Shown: in pieces, positions 1 through 5,991 of the stretch
How the letters are laid out: every line of letters starts with the position of its first letter
How positions within the stretch are numbered: the first letter of the stretch is position 1
From: DASPKW01 sp038244055
GTDB taxonomy: Bacteria; Planctomycetota; Phycisphaerae; Tepidisphaerales; Tepidisphaeraceae
Assembly: GCA_038244055.1 (NCBI GenBank)
Contig: JBBRTW010000315.1
Coordinates: forward strand, 1-8,573
Length of the DNA stretch: 8,573 nucleotides
Direction: 5' to 3'
Position numbers and translations under genes: made by a program
The notes under the pieces: generated by a model
Told to the model about the DNA's origin: nothing
Seen by the model: only the letters and a program-made list of their open reading frames with translations
Database searches by the model: none

Positions 1-107
1 ACCAGTACGAAACGGCCATCAAAGTCAGCGACGAACAACTCGCACGCCTTCGATTGACACCTCACCGATTCCATGGAGACTGGAACTACACGCTGTCGCC
101 ACGATAA
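1..107 (+). CDS. C-terminal end of an ISAzo13-like transposase (partial, runs in from the left)
   Basis: Reading from base 3, 34 codons are open to a TAA at 105-107. The peptide ends in HRFHGDWNYTLSPR. This matches my memory of the conserved tail of ISAzo13-family (Rhodopirellula-type DDE) transposases, which end in a similar F-H-G-(D/E)-W-N-Y-x-x-x-P motif. The preceding KVSDEQLARL also fits that family. The catalytic DDE residues lie outside the window, so whether the element is intact cannot be judged. In such elements the inverted repeat would follow shortly after the stop, but I could not define it because the other end is absent. The assignment rests on a short tail seen from memory and is moderately confident. 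Confidence 0.6.
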   Translation, partial: QYETAIKVSDEQLARLRLTPHRFHGDWNYTLSPR

Positions 108-115
108 TCGCAATT

Positions 116-134
116 GCTCAAGTTATTTTTGAGC
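116..134. other. Short perfect inverted repeat after the transposase stop
   Basis: GCTCAA (116-121) and TTGAGC (129-134) are perfect complements around the 7-base loop GTTATTT, 8 bp after the transposase stop codon. It could be part of the element's right end or a weak hairpin at the end of its transcript. No T-run follows, so a standard intrinsic terminator is not supported. Confidence 0.35.
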
Positions 135-231
135 GCGCCCTTAAAGCTCAGTTCCAAACCGCGTGCATTTCGTCGGCCCATGGGCATGCTCCTAGTCAAA
201 AACCAAGGGCATTATAAGCACGTTTCGCTAC

Positions 232-293
232 AGAATAGGGGTCAGAATAGGGGTCAGATGTTAGTGGCCGCAAAGGGGTCACTTCCCCGCCAC
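232..293. repeat. REP-like cluster: tandem 12-bp repeat plus nested palindrome
   Basis: AGAATAGGGGTC occurs twice in tandem (232-243 and 244-255). It is followed by an imperfect palindrome: GTGGC (264-268) pairs with GCCAC (289-293), and inside it GGGG (275-278) pairs with CCCC (285-288), with a one-sided bulge at 269-274. GGGGTC recurs at 275-280, so the same word appears three times in 45 bp. This resembles the GGGGTCAG-rich REP-type sequences near transposase genes, but no REP transposase is visible here. No gene is recognisable in 108-325. Confidence 0.4.
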
Positions 294-297
294 TTGT

Positions 298-320
298 AAG
301 TCCTTGTATTTTAAGGACTT
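298..320 (-). terminator. Hairpin just 3' of the tRNA gene; possible terminator or processing element
   Basis: AAGTCCTT (298-305) and AAGGACTT (313-320) form a perfect 8-bp stem with a 7-base loop. It lies 5 bp beyond the 3' end of the tRNA on the minus strand. The sequence after the hairpin on that strand (TACAAG) is not T-rich, so a classic intrinsic terminator is only weakly supported. A structure that helps 3' processing of the tRNA precursor is equally possible. Confidence 0.35.
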
Positions 321-325
321 TAGAA

Positions 326-397
326 AGCCGAAGATGGGAGTTGAACCCACAACCCCCGCTTTACGAAAGCGGTGCTCTGCCATTGAGCTACTTCGGC
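326..397 (-). tRNA. tRNA-Thr, anticodon CGU
   Basis: The reverse complement folds into a full cloverleaf. The acceptor stem GCCGAAG (397-391) pairs perfectly with CTTCGGC (333-327). The D arm is GCTC/GAGC with a 7-base loop. The anticodon stem CCGCT/AGCGG encloses the loop TTCGTAA, giving anticodon CGT, which reads the threonine codon ACG. The T arm GTGGG/CCCAT (one G-U pair) encloses TTCAACT. The variable loop is five bases (GGGTT). Base 326 supplies the discriminator (U). No CCA is encoded, so the end must be added after transcription. In translation the tRNA gives the familiar spurious peptide VAQWQST..GLWVQLPSS. All stems are intact and I see no sign of a broken gene. The tRNA stands alone. 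Confidence 0.97.
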
Positions 398-454
398 GCG
401 GTGGCCTGCATACCAAGCCAGCATCGATGAGTATCGACTCATCGGCGACCTAAA

Positions 455-483
455 AGTATGCCGCATAGGTCGGTTGTTTGCAA
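455..483 (-). promoter_or_regulatory. Candidate sigma-70-type promoter of the tRNA gene
   Basis: On the minus strand TTGCAA (483-478) is followed after 17 bp by CATACT (460-455), each matching four of six consensus bases. Transcription would start near 447 and give a leader of about 50 nt before the tRNA. That leader contains a perfect 8-bp hairpin: CGATGAGT (425-432) with ACTCATCG (437-444) around a 4-base loop, which might guide 5' processing. The assignment is by consensus match only. Confidence 0.4.
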
Positions 484-581
484 GCCGCCCCATTGGAACA
501 GGGCACTTCCCGGCGCGCCACATATATCTACGCCGCCGTTGCCCCCCCTTCTGACGATGCTGAGGGCGGTTACGACCATTC

Positions 582-1652
582 TTAGAAGTTCCTATTCAGC
601 GCCAGCAGATCCGCGAGCGCCGATTTATCGGTCAGCACTTCGATGCGGTAGTTATAAGATTTCCGCCCGCCGGCGGGCAAGGAATCGAGCCAGCCGCGCT
701 GGCGGTCCTTGTCGCGGCCTTCGACGCCGCCGTTAGCGGGCTCGAGGGCGCAGACGTACTCGCGCTCGCCATAGTGCTGCCAGTGGGCCAGGCGGGGGAA
801 CTGGCGCGTGTTGTAGCGGATGGCCAGGCCGAGGTTGAGCTTTTTGTTGACGACGCCGACGGTGGCCAGGCCGGCTTTGTCGGTGGGCCTCGGATAGACG
901 TAGGCGACATAGGAAGTCGGGCCGGCATGCTGCTTCAAAGGCGCGGGCATCTTTTTATAGGCGGCGTTTTTGGCCGAGAACCATTTCTCGGTGGCCGGAT
1001 CGGGAAGGGGAGCGATTTTCGCGGCGTCGTAGCAGAAGATCGCGCCTTGATCGCAGAGCGGATAGCCGAGATTGATATGGAGCAGCCAGCCGTGCGGTTG
1101 ATCCTGGTTGCCGGCGTTGAAGAGTTCATCGGTGACTTCGATCCAGTTCTCGCCCAGGCGCGAGGCGATCGTGCGGCGGAGCTCGATGCAGGGGCCGTAG
1201 AAACCGCCATGGCGCACGATTCCGGTGATGCTCATGTCCAGCTTCCCCTGGCGCGGGTCGGGCTGGAGGATCGATTCGATGGTCGCGGCGGTGTTGGAGT
1301 GCGGGCCGTGCAGGCCGACTTCCTCGCCGTTATCGGTGGTCGGTCCGCCGATATTGGTCGGCCCGCAGGTGGTGAGCAGGCCGACGGGGAACCCTTTGAG
1401 CCAGTCAAGCCCGCGATCGAGGGCGCGGGTGGGCGGAGTAATGCCTTTGTGAGAGAGGAAAGTCAGCGACCACTGGTTGAAAAAGGCCTGCTCGATATCC
1501 AGCCCGCGGTCGGGCAGGACGCGATAGCGCAATCCCCCGCCCGTATTGACGGCCAGCGCGCGCGTGCCGCGGGCTTCGCCCTCATTGAAGACATAAGATT
1601 CGATGCCGCCGGCCTGGGCTGGATTGATAAAGCGGGTTGTGTCGTAGTTCAT
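582..1652 (-). CDS. DUF4432 family protein, aldose 1-epimerase (mutarotase)-like
   Basis: This 356-residue protein has the hallmarks of the DUF4432 branch of the galactose-mutarotase-like superfamily: RVLPDRGLDI (44-53), FNQWSL (58-63), GLLTTCG (91-97), GLHGPHS (113-119), WIEVTDELFNAG (170-181), LLHINLGYPL (190-199) and ALEPANG (302-308). In classical galactose mutarotases two His residues and a Glu do the chemistry. Here H192 and E304 sit in equivalent-looking contexts (the NLGYPL histidine and the LEP glutamate), with H115/H118 as further candidates. The likely role is binding or anomer conversion of a sugar or sugar acid in the cytoplasm; no signal peptide is visible. The exact substrate is unknown for this family. 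The start ATG lacks a clear Shine-Dalgarno sequence, but the N-terminus looks complete. A LacI-type palindrome lies 13 bp upstream. The gene is single and diverges from the Uma2 gene. Confidence 0.88.
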   Translation of the reverse strand: MNYDTTRFINPAQAGGIESYVFNEGEARGTRALAVNTGGGLRYRVLPDRGLDIEQAFFNQWSLTFLSHKGITPPTRALDRGLDWLKGFPVGLLTTCGPTNIGGPTTDNGEEVGLHGPHSNTAATIESILQPDPRQGKLDMSITGIVRHGGFYGPCIELRRTIASRLGENWIEVTDELFNAGNQDQPHGWLLHINLGYPLCDQGAIFCYDAAKIAPLPDPATEKWFSAKNAAYKKMPAPLKQHAGPTSYVAYVYPRPTDKAGLATVGVVNKKLNLGLAIRYNTRQFPRLAHWQHYGEREYVCALEPANGGVEGRDKDRQRGWLDSLPAGGRKSYNYRIEVLTDKSALADLLALNRNF

Positions 1653-1665
1653 TATGTGAAATCAG

Positions 1666-1679
1666 TTGAATCGATTCAA
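1666..1679. promoter_or_regulatory. Perfect 14-bp palindrome, likely LacI-family operator
   Basis: TTGAATCGATTCAA is its own reverse complement and has the central CG typical of LacI/GalR-family operators. It lies 13 bp upstream of the DUF4432 start codon, in the intergenic region shared with the divergent Uma2 gene, so a bound repressor could block transcription of the sugar gene. No regulator gene is in the window. The assignment combines visible symmetry with general knowledge of LacI operators. Confidence 0.55.
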
Positions 1680-1685
1680 ATGGCT

Positions 1686-1715
1686 TTGGAAAGGATAGCC
1701 AGTCGGTAGTAGAAT
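1686..1715 (+). promoter_or_regulatory. Candidate promoter of the Uma2-fmdB pair
   Basis: TTGGAA (1686-1691) and TAGAAT (1710-1715) are separated by 18 bp. The -10 element matches five of six consensus bases. The predicted transcription start would be only a few bases before the ATG at 1724, so the mRNA would be almost leaderless. This agrees with the absence of a Shine-Dalgarno sequence in front of that ATG. Confidence 0.4.
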
Positions 1716-1723
1716 ACGGCACG

Positions 1724-2278
1724 ATGTCTCAAGTCAAATGCAGGGCGATGACCGCTGACGACTACCGGCAGATGCCGGAAACGGGTCCGCGCTATCAACT
1801 GGTCGAGGGAAGGTTTCACATGTCGCCCGCGCCGAATCGATACCATCAGCAAATTGTCGGGACGATTTACCACCTGATGCGACGATTTCTTGAGGATCAC
1901 CCCATCGGCGAGGTTTACGTTTCGCCATTCGATGTTTATCTCACGGAGAATGATGTCTATCAGCCCGATGTGATTTTCGTCAGCCGCTCCAATTCCGCCA
2001 TTCTCACCGCTGCAGGGGCGGAGGGGCCTCCGGACCTCGCGGTCGAGGTCCTATCCAAAGGCACGGCGTTTCTTGATGTCGGCACCAAACGCAGTGTTTA
2101 CGCTCAAACGGGTGTTAAAGAACTCTGGATCGTCGATCCCGAAGCCATGAATGTTCAAGTCTATCGGCTGGCGGTTGACGCCAATGCGCCCGAGGCGACG
2201 TATGATTCGCAGGCTCAGTTTTCCTCGCATCTGCTCCCTGGACTGGTCCTACGCGTCGCGGAGATTTTCAAGCGGTAA
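1724..2278 (+). CDS. Uma2 family protein (DUF820, PD-(D/E)XK nuclease-like)
   Basis: The 184-residue protein matches the Uma2/DUF820 family in length and motif order. The N-terminal MTADDYRQMPE (9-19) leads to YQLVEGR (24-30), then VYLTENDVYQPDVIFVS (71-87), PDLAVEVLS (103-111), and the signature KRSVYAQTGVKELWIVDP (122-139). Candidate metal-binding nuclease residues are E29, D82 and E108, with K122 after the core, so the restriction-like core looks intact. The cellular role is not established. Such genes are abundant in planctomycetes and cyanobacteria and often occur in many copies. The first ATG at 1724 is used. M9 (1748) is an alternative start, because many homologs begin close to the 'T-A-D-(D/E)-Y' segment. 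The FmdB gene follows 21 bp downstream on the same strand. Confidence 0.88.
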   Translation: MSQVKCRAMTADDYRQMPETGPRYQLVEGRFHMSPAPNRYHQQIVGTIYHLMRRFLEDHPIGEVYVSPFDVYLTENDVYQPDVIFVSRSNSAILTAAGAEGPPDLAVEVLSKGTAFLDVGTKRSVYAQTGVKELWIVDPEAMNVQVYRLAVDANAPEATYDSQAQFSSHLLPGLVLRVAEIFKR

Positions 2279-2299
2279 TGCTCTGTAAGGAAGTTGACA

Positions 2300-2533
2300 A
2301 TGCCAATTTACGAATATCAGTGCAAAAAATGCGGCGACAAATTCGAAAAGCTCATCCGATCCATGTCTGAAGAGCCCAAGGTGGACTGCCCCAAGTGCGG
2401 CTCCGGCCAGACGGCGCGAGCCTTGAGCGTGTTCGCGGTCGGCGCGGAGGGCGCGGGCAAGTCGGCCGGCGCAGCTCCGGAGATGCCCATGTGCGGGCGC
2501 TGCGGCGGGCCGGGGTCGTGCGGGATGGGGTGA
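2300..2533 (+). CDS. FmdB-type zinc ribbon protein
   Basis: The 77-residue protein begins MPIYEYQCKKCG, the invariant start of the FmdB/CxxC_CXXC_SSSS family. Two Cys pairs, C8-C11 and C30-C33, form the predicted zinc ribbon. The Gly/Ala-rich linker (46-60) and a Cys-rich tail (C65, C68, C74) are common in the family. The function is poorly defined: FmdB was proposed as a regulator of formamidase in one organism, but most members are uncharacterised small metal-binding proteins. The ATG at 2300 is chosen over the in-frame TTG at 2294 because of the conserved MPIYEY start and an AAGGAAG Shine-Dalgarno about 7 bp upstream. It probably forms an operon with the Uma2 gene. It converges on the carboxypeptidase gene with only 13 bp between the stop codons. 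Confidence 0.93.
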   Translation: MPIYEYQCKKCGDKFEKLIRSMSEEPKVDCPKCGSGQTARALSVFAVGAEGAGKSAGAAPEMPMCGRCGGPGSCGMG

Positions 2534-2546
2534 CCCCTTGTGATCC

Positions 2547-3770
2547 TCAGTCGGGCGATTCCAGATACGCTTTGAGCGTCGCCGCCAGATCGCGCCCGAA
2601 GGCCCGGGCGCTGTCGGCATTAACTTCCTTCCCACCCGCGTTGGCATAAGGAAGTTCGAAAGTCGTCGCCAGCCGGATTTGCGGCAGGCCGGCCCCCCAA
2701 CTGCTGCTGCTCGTCCCCTGCTTGAAGTTTTCAGCGGTGTTCCATTCCTTGCCGAAGGGGATGTCATCCTTCTGCTGATAAACGATCGAACCTTTTTCCA
2801 GCGATTCCAGCAGTTTCCCAAAACGCTTTTGCTGCGCCTCCATCGCGGGTTGTTCCTTGCCGACCTGATAGACGCGCTCGTTCGGGCCGCCGCGCAGGGT
2901 CGGGCAGTGCAGATCCATCATCACCGCCAGTTTTCCTTCAGACCATTTGGGCGTCCACTCGCGCAGGGCGGCCGTTTCGGGGTAGATGCTCTTGTCGCTG
3001 TAGTCGCGGTTGTGATCGCGCGGCTTTCGGTTTTTCCCCTGGTCCCCATCCTCCACCCCGTCTTTGTCGACAAACGGCACCAGCGCCACTTCGACCTTCT
3101 CGCGAAACCATTTGCCGGCCGGATCGTCCGCCAGCATCGCCGATATCATCCCCTCCATCACATCATCCGCCATCATCTCGCAGGCATGATGCCGCGCCGT
3201 CACCAGCACGCGATACGCCGGCGCGCCATCCAGTCGGCCGACATGCAGCCGTTCGACATCCCGCCCCTTTCGGCTCGCGCAGAGCTTCTCCAGGCGAATC
3301 GCGGGATTGTCCTTGAGCGGCTTGATGAACGCATCCCAGTTGGCCTGCGTATACGTCATGCCGACGGAGAACAGAACCGAGCGCTCCTCAGGCCCAAAGC
3401 GATACTCGAAAGATGAATTGGTCGCATGCTCCCGGCCAAGCCAGGCCCAGGTCATCCCGCCATCGCGCGAAATCGCCGGCCCGCGCACCCCCACCGGCGC
3501 CTGGGCGGTGAACGCGAATTTGAGCGACTGCCCCTGCGCCTCGCGAACGCGGAAACACCAGTAAAACCAGTTCCCCTGCGTATCGCGAAGATCGGGCTTG
3601 AGACGGACGGTGTCGCCCGCGATCGACTCGACAATCGCGTTTCCGCCGGGAATGGCCGCATCCACCATGACTTCCGCGCGGGCGAAGGGCGCGAGGATCG
3701 CGATGAGGAGCCCACACCATGCAACGCGGTGAAACCGAAAATCGACCCGGCGATTCAATGGATCAGTCAT
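2547..3770 (-). CDS. Secreted M14-type zinc carboxypeptidase-like protein
   Basis: This 407-residue protein starts at 3770. The ATG there has a GGAG ribosome-binding site six bases upstream and a good signal peptide: basic N-terminus, hydrophobic WCGLLIAILAPF, and an ARA|EV cleavage site after residue 32. In-frame upstream ATGs would overlap the SGNH gene and lack a signal sequence start. Residues about 33-150 look like the N-terminal beta domain found in cytosolic-carboxypeptidase-type M14 enzymes. The catalytic domain follows with HACE (zinc ligands H195, E198), DHNRDY (N254, R255, substrate carboxylate binding), DLHCP (third zinc ligand H288) and TTFELPYA (catalytic E372). All key residues are present, so it should be an active metallopeptidase that trims peptides or amidated glycopeptides outside the cytoplasm. 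It lies 38 bp after the SGNH remnant, suggesting a former two-gene operon. Confidence 0.88.
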   Translation of the reverse strand: MTDPLNRRVDFRFHRVAWCGLLIAILAPFARAEVMVDAAIPGGNAIVESIAGDTVRLKPDLRDTQGNWFYWCFRVREAQGQSLKFAFTAQAPVGVRGPAISRDGGMTWAWLGREHATNSSFEYRFGPEERSVLFSVGMTYTQANWDAFIKPLKDNPAIRLEKLCASRKGRDVERLHVGRLDGAPAYRVLVTARHHACEMMADDVMEGMISAMLADDPAGKWFREKVEVALVPFVDKDGVEDGDQGKNRKPRDHNRDYSDKSIYPETAALREWTPKWSEGKLAVMMDLHCPTLRGGPNERVYQVGKEQPAMEAQQKRFGKLLESLEKGSIVYQQKDDIPFGKEWNTAENFKQGTSSSSWGAGLPQIRLATTFELPYANAGGKEVNADSARAFGRDLAATLKAYLESPD

Positions 3771-3808
3771 CACATGCTCCGGCATCAGATAAAGATCGAT
3801 CGGAAAGA

Positions 3809-4225
3809 TTACTTCAATTCTCCGGCCTTCTCCGCGCTCCAGCCCAGGCGCTTGCCGATCGCCTCTTCGAGGGTCTTGGCCATCACCTGATGGGTCTTGA
3901 GGCTCGGGTGCCAATCCGAACCCAGGCCATTCTTCCCACCATCCTGCGGAGCGAACTCGACGAAGAAGACCTTTTCATCCCCCGCCTGATTCAATTCGGT
4001 CATCGCGCGCTGGATGTATTTCCGCGCCGTCGAAAGCGCTTTGCGATCCTTGGGCCACTGGTCGCTCATCATCGAACCCAGGGCGAGAAAAATCGTCGCC
4101 TTGGGATAATCCTTGCGGACGTGGCCGACGAATTTCCGGTATGCCCCCACCCGCATCTCCTCCTCGGGATTGGCCTGCCCGAAATCGTTGGTGCTCAGAT
4201 TGATGACGCAGAAAGAGCGACCCGT
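3809..4225 (-). pseudogene. 5'-truncated SGNH/GDSL hydrolase (CE2-like acetyl esterase), C-terminal half only
   Basis: The frame is open for 138 codons up to an in-frame TAG (4228-4226). Homology-like sequence runs from SFCVINLSTNDFG through FVGHVRKDYPKATIFLALGSM and ends in GSDWHPSLKTHQVMAKTLEEAI. These are block III (usually GTND; here the Gly is Ser) and the D-W-H-P block V with the catalytic His of SGNH esterases of the CE2 type. The N-terminal GDS nucleophile block, about 100 residues earlier in the family, is missing. Upstream is the flagellin terminator, so the gene is cut at about 4215. An internal ATG at 4156 could give 115 residues but no nucleophile Ser, so the product would not be an esterase. 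I saw no sequence resembling the lost N-terminus on the far side of the flagellin. Confidence 0.8.
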
Positions 4226-4246
4226 CTATCCGGGCCGCCCTCTCCG
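4209..4246 (-). terminator. Rho-independent-type terminator of the flagellin gene
   Basis: Beginning 21 bases after the flagellin stop, the minus-strand RNA can form a 16-bp stem (4246-4231 with 4224-4209) with a 6-base loop GAUAGA. Four of the pairs are G-U, so the stem is good only in the RNA of this strand; on the other strand they become C-A mismatches. The distal arm ends in CUCUUUCUG, a short U-rich stretch, but there is no separate U-run. The 3' arm overlaps the first codons of the SGNH remnant. Confidence 0.6.
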
Positions 4247-4267
4247 TGGTTACTCTGCTGCCGCGAG

Positions 4268-5674
4268 TTACCGGCCTAGAAGCGACAGAACGCTCTGCGG
4301 TGTCGAATTTGCCTGAGCGAGAATCGACGTGTTGGCCTGCACCAAAATCTGGGCGCGGGTCAACTTCGCGGTCTCCTCGGCGAAATCCGCATCGCGGATC
4401 GCACTTTCACTGGCCGTCACATTCTCTAATGCAACATTCAGGCTACTGACGTTCGTATCCAGAATGTCTTTTTGGAAAGCGCCCAGCCGCCCGCGAAGGG
4501 TGGCCACCTGCCGAATCGCCGTCGACAGGATCTTCTGCGCCTGAATCGTATTTCCGGAAGTCAGCGCGTTTATTCCGCCGCTGGCGACCGATGAAAGGAA
4601 CCCGACCACCTCATCGCCGAGCTTCGATGTCGAAACCGAGCCGATGCCGATGTGGGTCTGCCCCTGGCGATTGACTTCCGAGCCGAGCTGGAATTTCGCC
4701 CCGCCGCCGGTGATGGCGAAGGAGGTCGCCCCATTGGCCGGGTCGGTCGCCAGCGCGGAGTCGAGCGAAAGCTCGATATCGAGATTGTCGCTGCGCACCG
4801 AGGCCACCAAACCGTCCACGCTGGCCTTCGAGCCGTTGATGCTGACGCTGGCGTCCTGGCCGAAATCCTTGCCGTCGAGGAACGTTCCCGAGAGCGTTTT
4901 AACGGCTACGAACTGCTTGGAGCCATAAGCCGTCGAATTGATTCTCAGCTCCGCGCCCGAGAGGGTCGCCGAGACGCCGGTGGCGTCCTTGAGCTGGTTG
5001 ATCGCCACGGCGATGGCGCTGTTATGCGTCGAAGCCGCGAACGACAACTGCTCGGTGCCGGCATTGCCCGCGATCTCGATGGTCACGCCGCTGGCGCCAA
5101 CGCCCGAGGCGTTCAGCCCGATATAGCCGAGCTGGGCCGAGCCGGTCACCTGCACCACCACGTTCACGCTGCCGTTATCCGGCAGCTTGGCGGTGTTGAT
5201 CTGCACGGTGTCGATGGCCGTGCTGGTCACGCCGCTGGTGGAGTAGTCGAGCGTGCCGTTGAGGAGCTTGACGCCGTTGAACTGGGTCGTGTTGGAGATC
5301 CGGTTCACCGAGTTCAGGATCGCATCGACCTGGAGCTGGTTCGCCTTGATTTCATCGGGCGACAGCGCGCCGGTGTTGGCCGCCTGATTGGTCAGGCCCT
5401 GCACTTCCAGCAGGAGCGATGACACTTCCGAGAGCGAGCCTTCGGCCGTGTTGATCACGTTGCCGGCCCGCGTGGAGTTGTCGATCGCCTGGTGAATGCC
5501 GCTGATTTCGCTGCGCAGCGTTTCGCTGGCGATCAAACCGGCGGGGGCGTCTTTGCCCGAGTTGATCCGCAGGCCCGTCGACAGGCGCTGCAAGCGCGTT
5601 TGTAAATCTGTTTGATTCTTAGCGAGAGTGTGGATCGCCTGAAGCGATCCGATATTGGTATTAATCCGACTCAT
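4268..5674 (-). CDS. fliC: Flagellin (filament subunit)
   Basis: This 468-residue protein has both conserved flagellin ends. The N-terminal D0/D1 region (1-140) includes MSRINTNIGSLQA, RLSTGLRINSGKDAPAGLIASE (30-51), LSEVSSLLLEVQGLTNQAAN (81-100) and QFNGVKLLNG (131-140). The C-terminal D1/D0 region (about 375-468) includes TLRGRLGAFQ (392-401), ESAIRDADFAEETAKLTRAQILVQA (423-447) and SVLSLLGR. Residues 150-335 are a variable, Ser/Thr/Ala-rich outer domain that contains hook-IN-like segments. It is exported by the flagellar type III system and polymerises into the filament; there is no cleavable signal. A GGAGG Shine-Dalgarno lies four bases before the ATG, inside a small hairpin. It is monocistronic, with its own candidate promoter and terminator. 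At the position of the TLR5-contact Arg in RVRELAVQ the sequence reads EVQGLTNQ. No flagellin chaperone gene is nearby. Confidence 0.97.
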   Translation of the reverse strand: MSRINTNIGSLQAIHTLAKNQTDLQTRLQRLSTGLRINSGKDAPAGLIASETLRSEISGIHQAIDNSTRAGNVINTAEGSLSEVSSLLLEVQGLTNQAANTGALSPDEIKANQLQVDAILNSVNRISNTTQFNGVKLLNGTLDYSTSGVTSTAIDTVQINTAKLPDNGSVNVVVQVTGSAQLGYIGLNASGVGASGVTIEIAGNAGTEQLSFAASTHNSAIAVAINQLKDATGVSATLSGAELRINSTAYGSKQFVAVKTLSGTFLDGKDFGQDASVSINGSKASVDGLVASVRSDNLDIELSLDSALATDPANGATSFAITGGGAKFQLGSEVNRQGQTHIGIGSVSTSKLGDEVVGFLSSVASGGINALTSGNTIQAQKILSTAIRQVATLRGRLGAFQKDILDTNVSSLNVALENVTASESAIRDADFAEETAKLTRAQILVQANTSILAQANSTPQSVLSLLGR

Positions 5675-5690
5675 GTATCCTCCGTGATAC
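5675..5690 (-). promoter_or_regulatory. Leader hairpin carrying the flagellin ribosome-binding site, CsrA-type
   Basis: On the minus strand the 16 nt directly before the ATG read GTATC-ACGGAG-GATAC: a perfect 5-bp stem with a hexaloop. The loop holds ACGGA, which fits the ANGGA core bound by CsrA, and overlaps the Shine-Dalgarno GGAGG. CsrA binding here would block translation, as known for flagellin (hag) in Bacillus subtilis, where FliW relieves the block. No csrA or fliW is in the window. Confidence 0.6.
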
Positions 5691-5963
5691 GTTGTCCCGC
5701 CGGCCGCGCTTCACGCGAACCGTGGGCGAGTTTTTGAATGTTCTCGACGGCATCCGGCGGCCAAAATCCAAGGCCCGCCCGGCGCTCGCCGGCAGAAGAA
5801 ACCACAATAAACACGTTGGGGAGATACTCGTCGCGGCGGGGTGTTCGGGCTCCAACCAAAGAGCCCAAAACCTGTCGCGATCTGAGCCGGCGCTCCGCCC
5901 CGGCTGATCCAGGCGCTGGGCCGATGGCCACATCGCCTGGACGGGGAGAGTTGTGAAGGTGGG

Positions 5964-5979
5964 CGAACCTCCTTGTTCG
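5964..5979 (-). promoter_or_regulatory. Second CsrA-type hairpin in the flagellin leader
   Basis: On the minus strand CGAAC-AAGGAG-GTTCG has the same geometry as the hairpin at the start codon: 5-bp perfect stem and hexaloop with ANGGAG. The embedded AAGGAGG looks like a strong ribosome-binding site, but no start codon follows at usable distance. A protein-binding site is therefore a better explanation than translation. It lies about 290 nt upstream of the flagellin ATG. Confidence 0.5.
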
Positions 5980-5991
5980 AGACCATTGCCA

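Noticed and set aside
774..1709. Plus-strand 311-codon open frame opposite the DUF4432 gene
   Set aside because: It lies antisense to a clear family member; the translation is low-complexity G/A/D/R-rich without motifs, as expected for the shadow of a GC-rich gene.
2679..3416. Plus-strand 245-codon frame opposite the M14 peptidase
   Set aside because: It is a shadow of a gene with all catalytic residues intact; the translation is rich in H, R and P with no domain.
3771..3914. Upstream extension of the M14 peptidase frame (48 more residues)
   Set aside because: It would overlap the SGNH frame and bury the signal peptide; the ATG at 3770 has a well-placed GGAG.
4652..5422. Plus-strand 256-codon frame opposite flagellin
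   Set aside because: It is an R/G/A/H-rich shadow of the flagellin gene.
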